Positions 1-8,734 of a DNA stretch of 64,000 nucleotides are shown piece by piece. Position numbers and translations under genes: made by a program. Position 1 is the first letter of the stretch. Each line of letters opens with the position of its first letter. Location: assembly GCF_002514735.1 (NCBI RefSeq), contig NZ_KZ300476.1, positions 62,001 through 126,000 on the forward strand, read 5' to 3'. The stretch comes from Sediminicola luteus (GTDB lineage Bacteria; Bacteroidota; Bacteroidia; Flavobacteriales; Flavobacteriaceae). Under the pieces are notes generated by a model, which was given only the letters and a program-made list of their open reading frames with translations, did no database searches and had not been told where the DNA came from.

Positions 1-1363
1 ACTGTGTTTCTTTGAGCAAAGAGGAATACCCTACCCTTGCCCCTGCCTTTAGGGCAAAATCGTTGTTAAAAAAGATATCGGTTTCCGCAAAAAAAGCGCC
101 GATATTATCGGTATATCCCGATTCGAAACGATTGTTTTCGGTGTCTGTAAATCGATCTTGGTAGTCCGTGATAAAATATTCTACACCAGAACTAATACTG
201 AAGCGGTTCGAAAATGACTTCTTTATACGAGATTTTACATGTAACCCCTTTTCTTCGGCATTGACTTTGCCGGTATCCAAACCAATTCGGTTACGGTCAT
301 AAGAGATACTCCCCCCCGTAAATAAAGACCAATCGTTTTCAAAAAAATGCCGGTAATTGGTATTGAGATACATATTATTGTTCTTCAAGGCAAAGTTTAC
401 GTATTCGTCAAAATTGATGTCTTCTTGGGCAATATCAAGATCCGAAAAACTATAGCCTCCATAGACTTTCAACATGCCTTTATCAGTTTTATTACGGTAT
501 ACGGCTTCACCCGAAAGCGCTTGTACGGGATCGTTCCAACGTACCCCTTGATCCGAGGGTATCAAAGATTCATAAGGAGCCAAATTAATGTAAGAGGCAT
601 TTACACTCAGTGAATTTTCGCCCCAGATTTCGGTATGCCCGATACCACCACCCACGGACATGATCGAAATATCGGTTTTTTCCTGTTCCGGAAAATCGGT
701 GGTATTCAAGAGTAATACCGAAGAAAGGGCTTGGCCGTATTCAGCCGCATACCCCCCCGTACTAAAAGTAATCCCCTTGAATAGAAAGGGTGAGAACCTA
801 CCTCGGGTAGGTATGTTGTTCGGTGTTGCCCCAAAGGGTTGGAAAACCCGGAGGCCATCTATAAATACTTGGGTTTCCCCAGCCTCTCCACCACGTACGA
901 ACAAACGTCCGTCTTCGTTTACGGTCGATGTGCCCGGTAGTGTTTGTAAAGCCCCCACAAAGTCTCCAGCTGCCCCAGCCGTAGTTACGATATCCAAGGG
1001 TTTTAGAACAGACACCTTAGAATTATCACCCGCTTCAAAAGTACCGGCCGTTAGGGTCACTCCCGTTAATGTGTTTAGTGCTTCTACCAGTTTTACATCA
1101 ACTTCTTTAAAATAACCAACATCGCCAGCCATCACATACTCGTCAAAAGAAAGCATGGAAACTACTAGGGTTTGGGTGCCGGTTTCCTCGGTTTCAAAAT
1201 GGAATTTCCCATTTTCATCGGTAGAAGCACCATCATAGGTGCCCTGTAGGTACACATTGGCCCCAAGAACAGGTACCCCTTTGGTATCGGTAACAGTGCC
1301 GGATATTTCGGATTGGGCTTGGGTAAAAAAGGGAAGTAGTAATAAGAAATACAGAAATCTCAT
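1..1363 (-). CDS. TonB-dependent receptor, N-terminal part (cut by window edge)
   Basis: Outer-membrane receptor that would import a ligand using TonB energy; the ligand cannot be told from this part. Only the first ~454 residues are in the window and the frame is open to base 1. The ATG is at 1361-1363 and is followed by a short signal peptide ending near FFTQAQ. Residues ~18-105 read as a carboxypeptidase-like regulatory domain (SGTVTDTKGVPVLGANVYL, then DENGKFHF). Residues ~110-230 read as the plug (RLFVRGGEAGETQVFIDGL, STGGYAAEYGQALSS). Barrel strands rich in aromatic residues follow. No SusD-like partner is visible on this side. Family assignment is firm; substrate is unknown. Confidence 0.9.
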   Translation of the reverse strand, partial: MRFLYFLLLLPFFTQAQSEISGTVTDTKGVPVLGANVYLQGTYDGASTDENGKFHFETEETGTQTLVVSMLSFDEYVMAGDVGYFKEVDVKLVEALNTLTGVTLTAGTFEAGDNSKVSVLKPLDIVTTAGAAGDFVGALQTLPGTSTVNEDGRLFVRGGEAGETQVFIDGLRVFQPFGATPNNIPTRGRFSPFLFKGITFSTGGYAAEYGQALSSVLLLNTTDFPEQEKTDISIMSVGGGIGHTEIWGENSLSVNASYINLAPYESLIPSDQGVRWNDPVQALSGEAVYRNKTDKGMLKVYGGYSFSDLDIAQEDINFDEYVNFALKNNNMYLNTNYRHFFENDWSLFTGGSISYDRNRIGLDTGKVNAEEKGLHVKSRIKKSFSNRFSISSGVEYFITDYQDRFTDTENNRFESGYTDNIGAFFAETDIFFNNDFALKAGARVGYSSLLKETQ

Positions 1364-1628
1364 GATCGGTTCGTTTTTTGTTGGTACAAAGGTGATACGG
1401 AGCCTTTCTTTTTTATAAAGTTGCTTACCGAACCGTAGCATTTGGCGACTGAATCGTATCTCCATTAAGAACGATCTAAAATGGAGTTACCTCGCTTCAT
1501 TAATCCAGTTTCCAATCCGTCTAGATTTTATGAGTCCAAAAAATTACCCTTACAACATCTTTTTCAGGATTTGTAACGTATAAGAGGGTAAAGCTTGAAT
1601 GCATTTATTCAGGTGCAAGTAGAACACT

Positions 1629-3566
1629 ATGATCAAAAACTACAGTTTCCGCTTTTGGAGCTTTATCCCATGGGTGCTCTGTATGGGCATACCCATTCTT
1701 AGCTTCGGTCAGCTGAAATCCCAACAGGATGCGGCGTACACTCTGGGCGAATATACCGGCAAAGCCCAATACCAATATATTATCACCGGAATCGACACCT
1801 TAAAGCAGGGAGCCTTCAAACTAGAAAGCACCGATTTAGAGGCGCTATTGGAAAAGGGTGATACTTCCTTTAGTATACAAGGGCAATTTGAGAACGATCA
1901 GCCCCAAGGGGCGTGGCATTTTCAGTTGGGAGAATACCAAACCGATAACATGACCAGTTTTTCCGGGGCCCAATACCAAATCAATGTAAGTGGTGTGCTA
2001 CAAGAGGCTAAAGGGGGTATACAAAATGGAAAAGCCTCGGGTAAATGGATGTTTTCGAACCAAAGCATCGAAAACTCCAAAGCCGTAGATACGCTGTTTT
2101 TTAGCACTTTTACTTTTGAAGAAGGCCTGCCCATACAGCAAATGCGAATGGAAGACGGCTCCCATACTCTATTGGGTCGTTTTTTAAGAAACGGTGATAC
2201 ACACGATACCTGGACTTTGTATTCCAACAACGGTAATGCTTTGGAAAACTGGCATTTCTCTAACGGACTATTAACCCAATGGGAAGTAAAACAAAACAAC
2301 CATCTGGAACCCGTTTCGATATTTGACGGCAATTACGATCAAATGGAAGCTATTCCTTTAGACGTCGGCTTTTTAAACTTGATCAAATTTTATGCCGGAC
2401 AAGGTATGGCCGCCCCAGACACTCAAACAATTACCCTGTGGAAAAACTATCTTACCTACAGTGATACCATAGAGGGGTTATTTGCAGCCATGGGAGCTAA
2501 CGATTTTTCATTAACACCCCAAGTTAAGGCACCCCATTTTCAACTGGAAGCCCAGCAACAGGCCTATCTAGATTCGATAGTGGGTAGTATTGAAATAAGC
2601 TCGCAGCTGGCCCAAAACTATTTGGATGACAACCATTTAAACTTGTTAAAACGAACCGATAGTTCGGCCCAATACCACTATGATGTTTTAGGGGCTTTAC
2701 AGCAACAGTTTATACAACCTTTAGCCGAATTGGTTAGTTATAAGAAGCAGGGTATCGTAGATAATTTGGAAGCCTCCCGATGGCATAGTGTGCTTTTCCC
2801 TCAAGGTAAACCATCCAGCGCAATTAGCATACCGACAAATACTGGTGATACTAGAATATACCAAGGCCCCAACGCCGCTGATTATGACTTTAACGAGAAA
2901 TCTTTTCTAGCGCTATTGCAAATGGCCCAATATACCCAAGGGGCCGTAAAAGATGTGGCTACTGCATTGGATGTGATATTGGCCCAGGAAAAGCAACAGC
3001 AATCCATTGTGGCGTTAGAAGATGAAATGATGGCCCGATCCAATCGATTGAACACTGCTTTGGATTCACTCGGCATGGTGCTTCCGGAATACCAAAATAT
3101 GTTTGACCAAATTAAGCGTACAGGGGAACAAAGTTTGGCTTCGTATGCCCAAATTTCCAACGCACAAAACAAATCTTCCGAAGCGGAAAATACGGTCAAT
3201 TGTTTACATAGTCTGACCGAGCTGAGTATGGAAGTAGGCCAATTACCCGAAAAGCAACAGCAAATCAGCGCACAGTATACCGATGCGGTCTATAACCCGT
3301 TTACGGCCACTATCATGGATGAAACCGTAAAAAAGCGGATAGTTTCAGCTTATAAAGACAAAATCATACCGTACCTATTAGGTCAAATAGAAGATGGGCT
3401 TAGTTGTGAAGAAGCCGCTACTATGCCGTCCTTATTTAAGGCACTGCACCAACGTATGGCAGATCTTCGGGAAACCGATACCGCAAAAATGGAACGTAAA
3501 CTCCGAAAGGAAAAAGATCCACGGGCCGTACTTCATATGTTCAACCTTAAGCCTGTAGGCCAATAG
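1629..3566 (+). CDS. Secreted MORN-like/helical protein of unknown function
   Basis: I do not recognise a named family for the whole 645-residue protein. It begins with a signal peptide (hydrophobic residues ~10-27, cleavage probably after SFG). Residues ~75-235 contain several YwqK/MORN-like 'NGKxSGxW' motifs, such as GGIQNGKASGKWMF and FENDQPQGAWHF, which normally form antiparallel beta hairpins. Residues ~290-640 are polar and helical with coiled-coil-like glutamine-rich stretches. The stop is 8 bases before the next ATG, so it is probably cotranscribed with the DUF2490 gene and then the MORN-repeat gene. Location is inferred to be periplasmic or outer-membrane associated. The role is unknown. 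Confidence 0.75.
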   Translation: MIKNYSFRFWSFIPWVLCMGIPILSFGQLKSQQDAAYTLGEYTGKAQYQYIITGIDTLKQGAFKLESTDLEALLEKGDTSFSIQGQFENDQPQGAWHFQLGEYQTDNMTSFSGAQYQINVSGVLQEAKGGIQNGKASGKWMFSNQSIENSKAVDTLFFSTFTFEEGLPIQQMRMEDGSHTLLGRFLRNGDTHDTWTLYSNNGNALENWHFSNGLLTQWEVKQNNHLEPVSIFDGNYDQMEAIPLDVGFLNLIKFYAGQGMAAPDTQTITLWKNYLTYSDTIEGLFAAMGANDFSLTPQVKAPHFQLEAQQQAYLDSIVGSIEISSQLAQNYLDDNHLNLLKRTDSSAQYHYDVLGALQQQFIQPLAELVSYKKQGIVDNLEASRWHSVLFPQGKPSSAISIPTNTGDTRIYQGPNAADYDFNEKSFLALLQMAQYTQGAVKDVATALDVILAQEKQQQSIVALEDEMMARSNRLNTALDSLGMVLPEYQNMFDQIKRTGEQSLASYAQISNAQNKSSEAENTVNCLHSLTELSMEVGQLPEKQQQISAQYTDAVYNPFTATIMDETVKKRIVSAYKDKIIPYLLGQIEDGLSCEEAATMPSLFKALHQRMADLRETDTAKMERKLRKEKDPRAVLHMFNLKPVGQ

Positions 3567-3574
3567 TTTCAGCT

Positions 3575-4402
3575 ATGCGACGATTTAAACATTTTTTACG
3601 CAGCTTCGTATTCGTGCTTTTTCTATGTGGTTTTGCCCAAGTACTGGCGCAGGATGATAATGAACTACCAAAAGAGTCGAAGTTTAAGGAACCAACTACC
3701 AAATTATGGTTCAACACTTATGGCAACATCCGCATATCGAAGCGTTTGTTTTGGGATGCCCAAACCCATTTTCGGTTTCAAGAAACAGCCGCTACCCCAT
3801 TCATCGGTCAAGTGGCCCAAGTATATAACCGCCACGCTATTGGGTATATCTATTCTAAATATGTCAACTTCAGCTTAGGTGGGGTGCTTCGGGTCAATTT
3901 CAACACCAATGAACTTTCCGAAGATAAAAACGTGGTGCCCGAGTGGCGTATTTGGCATCAGTACCAATTTGCCCAGCCGGTTTATAATGCTATGATTTAT
4001 CACAGAATCCGAATTGAACACCGCTGGACCAAAGGTTTTACCGAAGACAGCGACTATATCTATCGAAATCGCTGGCGTTATATGTTCCGGGCCAAAATTC
4101 CTTTGAACAACCACAAACTGGAAACCGGAACCCTTTATGTTTCCCCAGAGGCCGAGTTGATCATGCAAAGTGGCAAGGCCGTTGTCGGTAGCGTAATGGA
4201 AGACCTGCGGGTAACCACAACTCTGGGGTATATTTTAAACCCAAGATTAAAGGTTGCGGCCGGACTCATGTACTCCCAAGGACAAACCTTGTACAACCCT
4301 GGGGTGTTTAAACAAAGCTGGACCATGCGCTTTCATGTGTACTTCTCCCCAGATTTCCGTAAGGTTAAAAATAAGTTGCCCGAAATCCATTTTACCGATT
4401 AG
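3575..4402 (+). CDS. DUF2490 family outer-membrane beta-barrel-like protein
   Basis: A 275-residue secreted protein with a signal peptide (residues 1-25, ending VLAQ). After it come alternating aromatic strands typical of DUF2490, such as LWFNTYGNIRISKRLFWDAQ near residue 45 and YRNRWRYMFRAKIPL near residue 165. Proteins of this family are predicted small outer-membrane barrels of unknown function. It lies between two MORN-type proteins, 8 bp after the first and 31 bp before the second, which suggests one transcription unit. Family call rests on pattern recognition and length; no substrate can be proposed. Confidence 0.8.
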   Translation: MRRFKHFLRSFVFVLFLCGFAQVLAQDDNELPKESKFKEPTTKLWFNTYGNIRISKRLFWDAQTHFRFQETAATPFIGQVAQVYNRHAIGYIYSKYVNFSLGGVLRVNFNTNELSEDKNVVPEWRIWHQYQFAQPVYNAMIYHRIRIEHRWTKGFTEDSDYIYRNRWRYMFRAKIPLNNHKLETGTLYVSPEAELIMQSGKAVVGSVMEDLRVTTTLGYILNPRLKVAAGLMYSQGQTLYNPGVFKQSWTMRFHVYFSPDFRKVKNKLPEIHFTD

Positions 4403-4433
4403 TGCGTATATACCTATGTAAGAAACCTAACTT

Positions 4434-5333
4434 ATGAAGTTTTTCCAAAAATTTTTATCCGTCGGTATTATCGCAATCATGGCCGCATCCCTTGTCTTTA
4501 TGGGACTCTCCCAAAACAAGACTCGAACGGAATTGGCCCGAAAAACCGAACGCATCAATCAATTGGAAAATCGTTTACAGACTGAAAAACAGTTATGGGA
4601 GGCCGATTCGCTATTATTACAAGGTCAATATTCCGATGCCATGGCTCATTATAAAGGTCAAAAGGAAAACCCGATTTCCGATGGCCCAAGCGGGGTTAAC
4701 CTCCGTTTGGCTTTGGCCGCAAAATTCTTGGCCTATGAAAAGGCAGCATACCAAAAGAATCAAGATGAATTGGAAAACGGGGAAGAACCGGATACGGAAA
4801 CCCAAATTGTTGGTTCAAATATAAATAACGCCCAGTTAGACTCATTAAGTTTCGCGCTGTCTAAGGCCCAAGTACAAATGGCCAAGCTGCGAAAGCAATT
4901 GCACGAAAAATCATTTGGTGAATATGTTACGTTTACCAATGCCAAAGGTAGCCAAGTACACTATGTAGGCAAGGTAAAAGATGGTAAGGCCCATGGGTAC
5001 GGTGTGGCTATTTTTAACACTGGAAGCCGTTATGTGGGGTATTGGAAAAACAACCAGCGCCATGGTCAAGGCACCTACTATTGGAAAGATGGTGAGTATT
5101 ATGAAGGGCAGTACCAAAATGACCAAAGAAACGGGCAAGGTACCTACTACTGGCCCAAAGGTGAAAAATATGTAGGCCAATGGCAAAACGACCAACGCTC
5201 GGGCAAAGGGGCCTTTTACGATAAAAAGGGCAAGATTATGACCCAAGGGGTTTGGGAAAAAGATGAGTTGATTTCCCATAATTCCAAGGCCAACAAGAAA
5301 ACGGCCAAAAAGAATTCGGTTGCCGCTTTGTAA
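4434..5333 (+). CDS. Membrane-anchored MORN-repeat protein
   Basis: A 299-residue protein with one N-terminal membrane segment (residues ~8-25). A coiled coil follows (~30-60, RTELARKTERINQLENRLQ), then a helical region (~60-160). Four MORN repeats lie at ~177-265: YVGKVKDGKAHGYG, YVGYWKNNQRHGQG, YEGQYQNDQRNGQG and YVGQWQNDQRSGKG. The tail is lysine-rich. MORN repeats make a beta-hairpin ladder that serves as a scaffold, sometimes membrane-associated. It is the last gene of the apparent MORN/DUF2490/MORN unit. The repeats are clear; the role is not known. Confidence 0.85.
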   Translation: MKFFQKFLSVGIIAIMAASLVFMGLSQNKTRTELARKTERINQLENRLQTEKQLWEADSLLLQGQYSDAMAHYKGQKENPISDGPSGVNLRLALAAKFLAYEKAAYQKNQDELENGEEPDTETQIVGSNINNAQLDSLSFALSKAQVQMAKLRKQLHEKSFGEYVTFTNAKGSQVHYVGKVKDGKAHGYGVAIFNTGSRYVGYWKNNQRHGQGTYYWKDGEYYEGQYQNDQRNGQGTYYWPKGEKYVGQWQNDQRSGKGAFYDKKGKIMTQGVWEKDELISHNSKANKKTAKKNSVAAL

Positions 5334-5433
5334 ACGCCCACCACTTCCTTCCTTTATTTTACCAAACCTTCGAACCCATAGGTTTTTGCTTCAACGATCC
5401 ATCCTCTAAAATCTACAACTGGGTAGTCCGGAA

Positions 5434-5464
5434 TTGAATATGCTGTAAAGCGAACGCATCTTTG
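5434..5464 (+). promoter_or_regulatory. Probable Bacteroidota-type promoter for the DUF2141 gene
   Basis: TTG at 5434-5436, then 20 bases, then CATCTTTG at 5457-5464. This matches the Bacteroidota -33 TTG and -7 TAnnTTTG layout with one mismatch in the -7 box. The start codon follows 28 bases later. Confidence 0.4.
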
Positions 5465-5492
5465 TTGTGTAATCAATTCAAAACCACCTCTA

Positions 5493-5912
5493 ATGAAAAA
5501 TGTATTCGTAGTTCTCGCCCTTATTTTCTCATCTGCCGTAATCCAAGCCCAAGCAGAAAAGACCAACACCATAACGGTAACCATCGACAATATCGTAAAT
5601 GATAATGGCACCGTGCTATTTAGCTTACATACCCAAGACACCTTTATGAAAGGCCCTGGCATTAAAAACGAGGGTAGCACCATAGAAAACGGTTCCGTAA
5701 CCATCACTTTTACCGATGTGGCCCCAGGCGAGTACGCCATTATGGCCCTACACGACGAAAACGACAACAGGCGTATGGATTTCGAAGCTAACGGTATGCC
5801 CAAAGAAAGTTATGGTATGTCGGGCAACGATATGAGCTTTGGCCCACCTAGCTATCAAGCAGCCAAATTCACCTACGAAGGCGGCACAAAAAAATTGACG
5901 CTAATGTTCTAA
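5493..5912 (+). CDS. DUF2141 family secreted protein
   Basis: A 139-residue protein with a signal peptide (residues 1-19, ending VIQAQA). One immunoglobulin-like DUF2141 domain follows, with the characteristic DVAPGEYAIMALHDENDN segment near residues 75-95, then RMDFEANGMPKESYGMS. Such proteins are common in Bacteroidota and their function is not established. It is separated from the MORN gene by 159 bases with its own candidate promoter, and it is followed by a strong hairpin terminator, so it is probably monocistronic. Confidence 0.85.
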   Translation: MKNVFVVLALIFSSAVIQAQAEKTNTITVTIDNIVNDNGTVLFSLHTQDTFMKGPGIKNEGSTIENGSVTITFTDVAPGEYAIMALHDENDNRRMDFEANGMPKESYGMSGNDMSFGPPSYQAAKFTYEGGTKKLTLMF

Positions 5913-5953
5913 GGCAATGCGTACCGAACAAGTTTATTCATCAATCAATCAAA

Positions 5954-5988
5954 ACACAGCCGGGACTTCTCCCAGCTGTGTTTTTTTT
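5954..5988 (+). terminator. Intrinsic terminator after the DUF2141 gene
   Basis: The arms ACACAGC and GCTGTGT (5954-5960 and 5975-5981) continue inward into GGGA/TCCC and are followed by eight T residues. Confidence 0.85.
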
Positions 5989-6221
5989 GTGGCCTATGGC
6001 AGTACCAATGGCCGTCAAAACTGTTTTTCATCCTATCCGGAACCAACACAACGATTTCATGATTCTAGTTAATTTTACGATTCACTAGTATCTATAGCAA
6101 TCTTCACCAACTAACTTCTTTGCCCTTAGCCATTTTGTTTCAAATAATACAATTCCTTTAGAAATAGGTATGGATAGCTGTGCCGGAATGGTTAATTTCA
6201 ACACTTTAAAAATTCCAGACC
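5989..6221. other. Spacer before the sulfatase
   Basis: Together with the preceding terminator this makes a 309-base gene-free stretch. I see no convincing promoter box, RNA gene or repeat in it. It presumably contains the sulfatase promoter. Confidence 0.4.
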
Positions 6222-7832
6222 ATGCCATACCGTGTACCCAAGACCGTTTTACCTATTTCCATAGTCTTCCTATCACTATTGGTCAATTTTAGCTGCAAGG
6301 AAAAGCAAACCCAAAACGCGAAACCGGCCCAACCTAATTTCCTGGTTATTTTAGTCGACGACCTGGGGTATTCAGACTTGGGGTGTTTGGGTAGCACCTA
6401 TTACGAAACCCCGAACATAGATGGTTTGGCAGCCAAAGGCGTAACCTTTACCAATGGTTATGCCGCCTGCCAGGTATGCAGTCCGTCTAGGGCCAGTATT
6501 ATGAGCGGTAAACTACCCGCCCGCCATGGTATTACCGATTATATTGGAGCCAAAACCGGAACCGAATGGCGCAAGGCCAAACGGGAGACCCAATTATTAC
6601 CCCCTGAATATGTGACCCATTTACCCCATGAATATACCACCCTACCCGAAGCTTTAAAAGAAGGAGGCTATCGTACTTTCTTTGCCGGTAAATGGCATTT
6701 GGGTAGTGAAGGCTCCTATCCGGAAGATCATGGTTTTGATGTGAACCAAGGCGGTTATGAAAAAGGTGGTCCCTATAGTGGTGGATATTTTTCCCCATTT
6801 AATAACCCCAAAATGACGGACTATCCTGAGGAAAAAGGCATGTCCCTTTCTATGAAACTGGCCAAGGAAACCTCCAAATTCATAGCTGAGCACAAAGAAA
6901 GCCCGTTTTTGGCCTTTTTGTCTTTTTATGCCGTACACGGGCCCATTCAAACCACACAACAAAAATGGAAGAAATATAGGGATAAGGCCGAAGCCATGGG
7001 TATTGCCGAAACCGGATTCGAAATGGAGCGTAGACTGCCCATTCGCAAACAACAAGACAATCCAGTATATGGCGGACTAATCGAACAAATGGACGAGGCC
7101 GTCGGCCATGTATTGGAAACCCTGAAAGCCCAAGGCTTGGCAGACAATACGGTCGTTATTTTCACTTCGGACAATGGCGGGGTGGCCTCGGGCGATAATT
7201 ATTCTTCGAATATGCTCGACCTTCGCGGAGGTAAAGGCTACCAGTGGGAAGGTGGGATCAAAGTCCCTTTTATCGTTTATACACCTTGGCTAACGACCAA
7301 AGGAACCGTGAACGAAACCCCGGTAATCGGTACAGACCTCTATCCTACCCTATTGGATCTGGCTGGGTTACCTGCTAGGCCACAAGAGCACCAAGACGGG
7401 TTGAGTTTGGTTAATGCTTTAGACGGTAAGGGGCTATCCAAAAGGCCTTTGTATTGGCATTATCCGCACTATGGCAACCAAGGTGGCGACCCCAGTTCGG
7501 TAATTCGTCAAGGGGATTGGAAATTGATCCATTATTGGGAAGATGATACCGATGAACTTTACCGACTTAAAGAAGACCCAAGTGAACAAAACGACCTGGC
7601 CCAACAACATCCCAAAACGACCCAAAAATTAAGAACTCAATTGCTGGAATGGTTAGATTCGGTTGGGGCCAATAAAGCGGTGCAGGACCCTGAATATAGC
7701 GAAGCCCGTTTTAAACAAAAAGAAGCCTGGTTTCGCGATACCCTAATGCCCCGCTTGGAAAATGGCCGTAAAAAAATGCTGGAAACCGATTGGCAACCCA
7801 ATGCCGATTGGTGGGGAAGTAAAACGGATTGA
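6222..7832 (+). CDS. Sulfatase (formylglycine-dependent, S1-type)
   Basis: Exported hydrolase that would remove sulfate esters, most likely from a sulfated glycan. The maturation motif is C86-S-P-S-R90 followed by ASIMSGKLPARHG, the Cys-type signature oxidised to formylglycine. Metal-site residues are visible as VDDLGYSDLGC (residues ~46-56) and FTSDNGG (~316). The N terminus is hydrophobic and ends at C25, which may be a lipoprotein cysteine, but the lipobox (NFSC) is weak. At 536 residues it is typical of S1 sulfatases. No SusC/D pair, glycosidase or maturase gene lies beside it, so it is not part of a visible polysaccharide utilization locus. Substrate unknown. Confidence 0.92.
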   Translation: MPYRVPKTVLPISIVFLSLLVNFSCKEKQTQNAKPAQPNFLVILVDDLGYSDLGCLGSTYYETPNIDGLAAKGVTFTNGYAACQVCSPSRASIMSGKLPARHGITDYIGAKTGTEWRKAKRETQLLPPEYVTHLPHEYTTLPEALKEGGYRTFFAGKWHLGSEGSYPEDHGFDVNQGGYEKGGPYSGGYFSPFNNPKMTDYPEEKGMSLSMKLAKETSKFIAEHKESPFLAFLSFYAVHGPIQTTQQKWKKYRDKAEAMGIAETGFEMERRLPIRKQQDNPVYGGLIEQMDEAVGHVLETLKAQGLADNTVVIFTSDNGGVASGDNYSSNMLDLRGGKGYQWEGGIKVPFIVYTPWLTTKGTVNETPVIGTDLYPTLLDLAGLPARPQEHQDGLSLVNALDGKGLSKRPLYWHYPHYGNQGGDPSSVIRQGDWKLIHYWEDDTDELYRLKEDPSEQNDLAQQHPKTTQKLRTQLLEWLDSVGANKAVQDPEYSEARFKQKEAWFRDTLMPRLENGRKKMLETDWQPNADWWGSKTD

Positions 7833-7857
7833 TTATTGAATATTGATTATTGACACA
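7830..7857 (+). repeat. Degenerate 7-bp tandem repeat at the sulfatase stop codon
   Basis: TGATTAT, TGAATAT, TGATTAT and TGACACA follow each other at an exact 7-base period. The first TGA is the sulfatase stop. This is one of several short-period repeats that fill spacers in this window. Confidence 0.7.
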
Positions 7858-8023
7858 TATCAGTGGTTCGTATTGATTGCTGAAAACCGAATAGGATTTC
7901 TCTGTAATACGCTGCGTTATTTAGTCTTTAAAAATTATTAGAATGAATTTCACAAGTAGCACAGCAAACTCTAGTTTTTATCAATATAGATTAGCATTCT
8001 ACAAGAATGGAATACTATCAAAT

Positions 8024-8054
8024 AAAAAACCGCCCAAGGCAAAACCCAAGGCGG
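8024..8054 (-). terminator. Intrinsic terminator of dps
   Basis: Read on the minus strand, a CCGCC...GGCGG stem with inner GGG/CCT pairing is followed by six T residues. It lies about 40 bases beyond the dps stop. Confidence 0.75.
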
Positions 8055-8092
8055 TATGGTACATCTAAATCAAGTAATCTCCCTTAAAGGGT

Positions 8093-8572
8093 TTATATTT
8101 CCTCGTCTAACCAAGCTTTCATCATCCAGACGGTTTTCTCTTGCTCGGTTATAAAATCGCTCATCATCGAATTGGTGCCTTCGTCATTGGCATCGTCGGA
8201 ACTGTCCAGTAATTCCCTTTCCAAAATCAATAACTCAGTCAAAGAATCAACGATCAAGCGAATGGCTTGTTCATCTTGGGTTATATCTTTTCCGACGGGT
8301 ACCCTGGTGTTTGCACTATAATCGGCGAAGGTATGGTAGGGTACGCCCCCAAGGGTAAGGATTCGCTCAGCGATTTCATCTACCTTGGTATTGGCGTCGT
8401 CGTACAATTCTTCGAACTTTACATGAAGATCGAAAAAGCGTTTTCCCTTGATATTCCAGTGAATACCACGTAAGCTTTGGTAATATTGCTGAAAGTTGGC
8501 CAAAAGCACATTAAGTTCCCCGCTTAACTTCAATGATTTTTCTTTGTCTAATCCTATACTATTGCGTTTCAT
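8093..8572 (-). CDS. dps: Dps family ferritin-like DNA-protection protein
   Basis: Cytoplasmic mini-ferritin that uses peroxide to oxidise and store Fe(II), protecting DNA. At 159 residues it matches the family length. The inter-subunit ferroxidase ligands are visible with canonical spacing: H38 (in GIHWNIKG), H50, D65 and E69 (HVKFEELYDD then DEIAER). It is transcribed divergently from oxyR, an arrangement that fits peroxide induction. A -7 box (TATCTTTG) and a palindrome in the shared spacer support this. A terminator follows the gene. Family and role are firm; OxyR control is inferred. Confidence 0.95.
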   Translation of the reverse strand: MKRNSIGLDKEKSLKLSGELNVLLANFQQYYQSLRGIHWNIKGKRFFDLHVKFEELYDDANTKVDEIAERILTLGGVPYHTFADYSANTRVPVGKDITQDEQAIRLIVDSLTELLILERELLDSSDDANDEGTNSMMSDFITEQEKTVWMMKAWLDEEI

Positions 8573-8652
8573 TTGGTAAAGTTTTTATGTGTTTTATATG
8601 TTGGTAATCTATTCGAAAGCAAACCGTTAACTGCTTCCCTTTTTTGTTATCA

Positions 8653-8660
8653 CAAAGATA
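8653..8660 (-). promoter_or_regulatory. -7 box of the dps promoter
   Basis: Reads TATCTTTG on the minus strand, an exact TAnnTTTG. It lies about 80 bases upstream of the dps ATG. No clear -33 TTG is seen, as expected for an activator-dependent promoter. Confidence 0.55.
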
Positions 8661-8696
8661 CCCTTATAAAAACGGTTATTAAGTATAGATTATATT

Positions 8697-8730
8697 GATA
8701 GTTTTTATATTTTTATCATTCAAAACTATC
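8697..8730. promoter_or_regulatory. Perfect 9-bp palindrome between dps and oxyR, candidate OxyR operator
   Basis: GATAGTTTT (8697-8705) and AAAACTATC (8722-8730) are exact inverted copies separated by 16 bases. The ATAG/CTAT cores resemble the OxyR half-site. The centre lies roughly 68 bases upstream of the inferred dps transcription start, a typical LysR activation position. The right arm ends 4 bases before the oxyR ATG, which would allow autorepression. Binding is inferred. Confidence 0.6.
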
Positions 8731-8734
8731 GCAA

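Noticed and set aside
347-1115. Plus-strand frames of 88 and 151 codons
   Set aside because: They are antisense to the TonB receptor, whose minus-strand translation shows clear domains.
6222-7832. Sulfatase as part of a polysaccharide utilization locus
   Set aside because: No SusC/SusD pair, glycoside hydrolase or regulator adjoins it; the TonB receptor at the left edge is over 4.8 kb away across unrelated genes.
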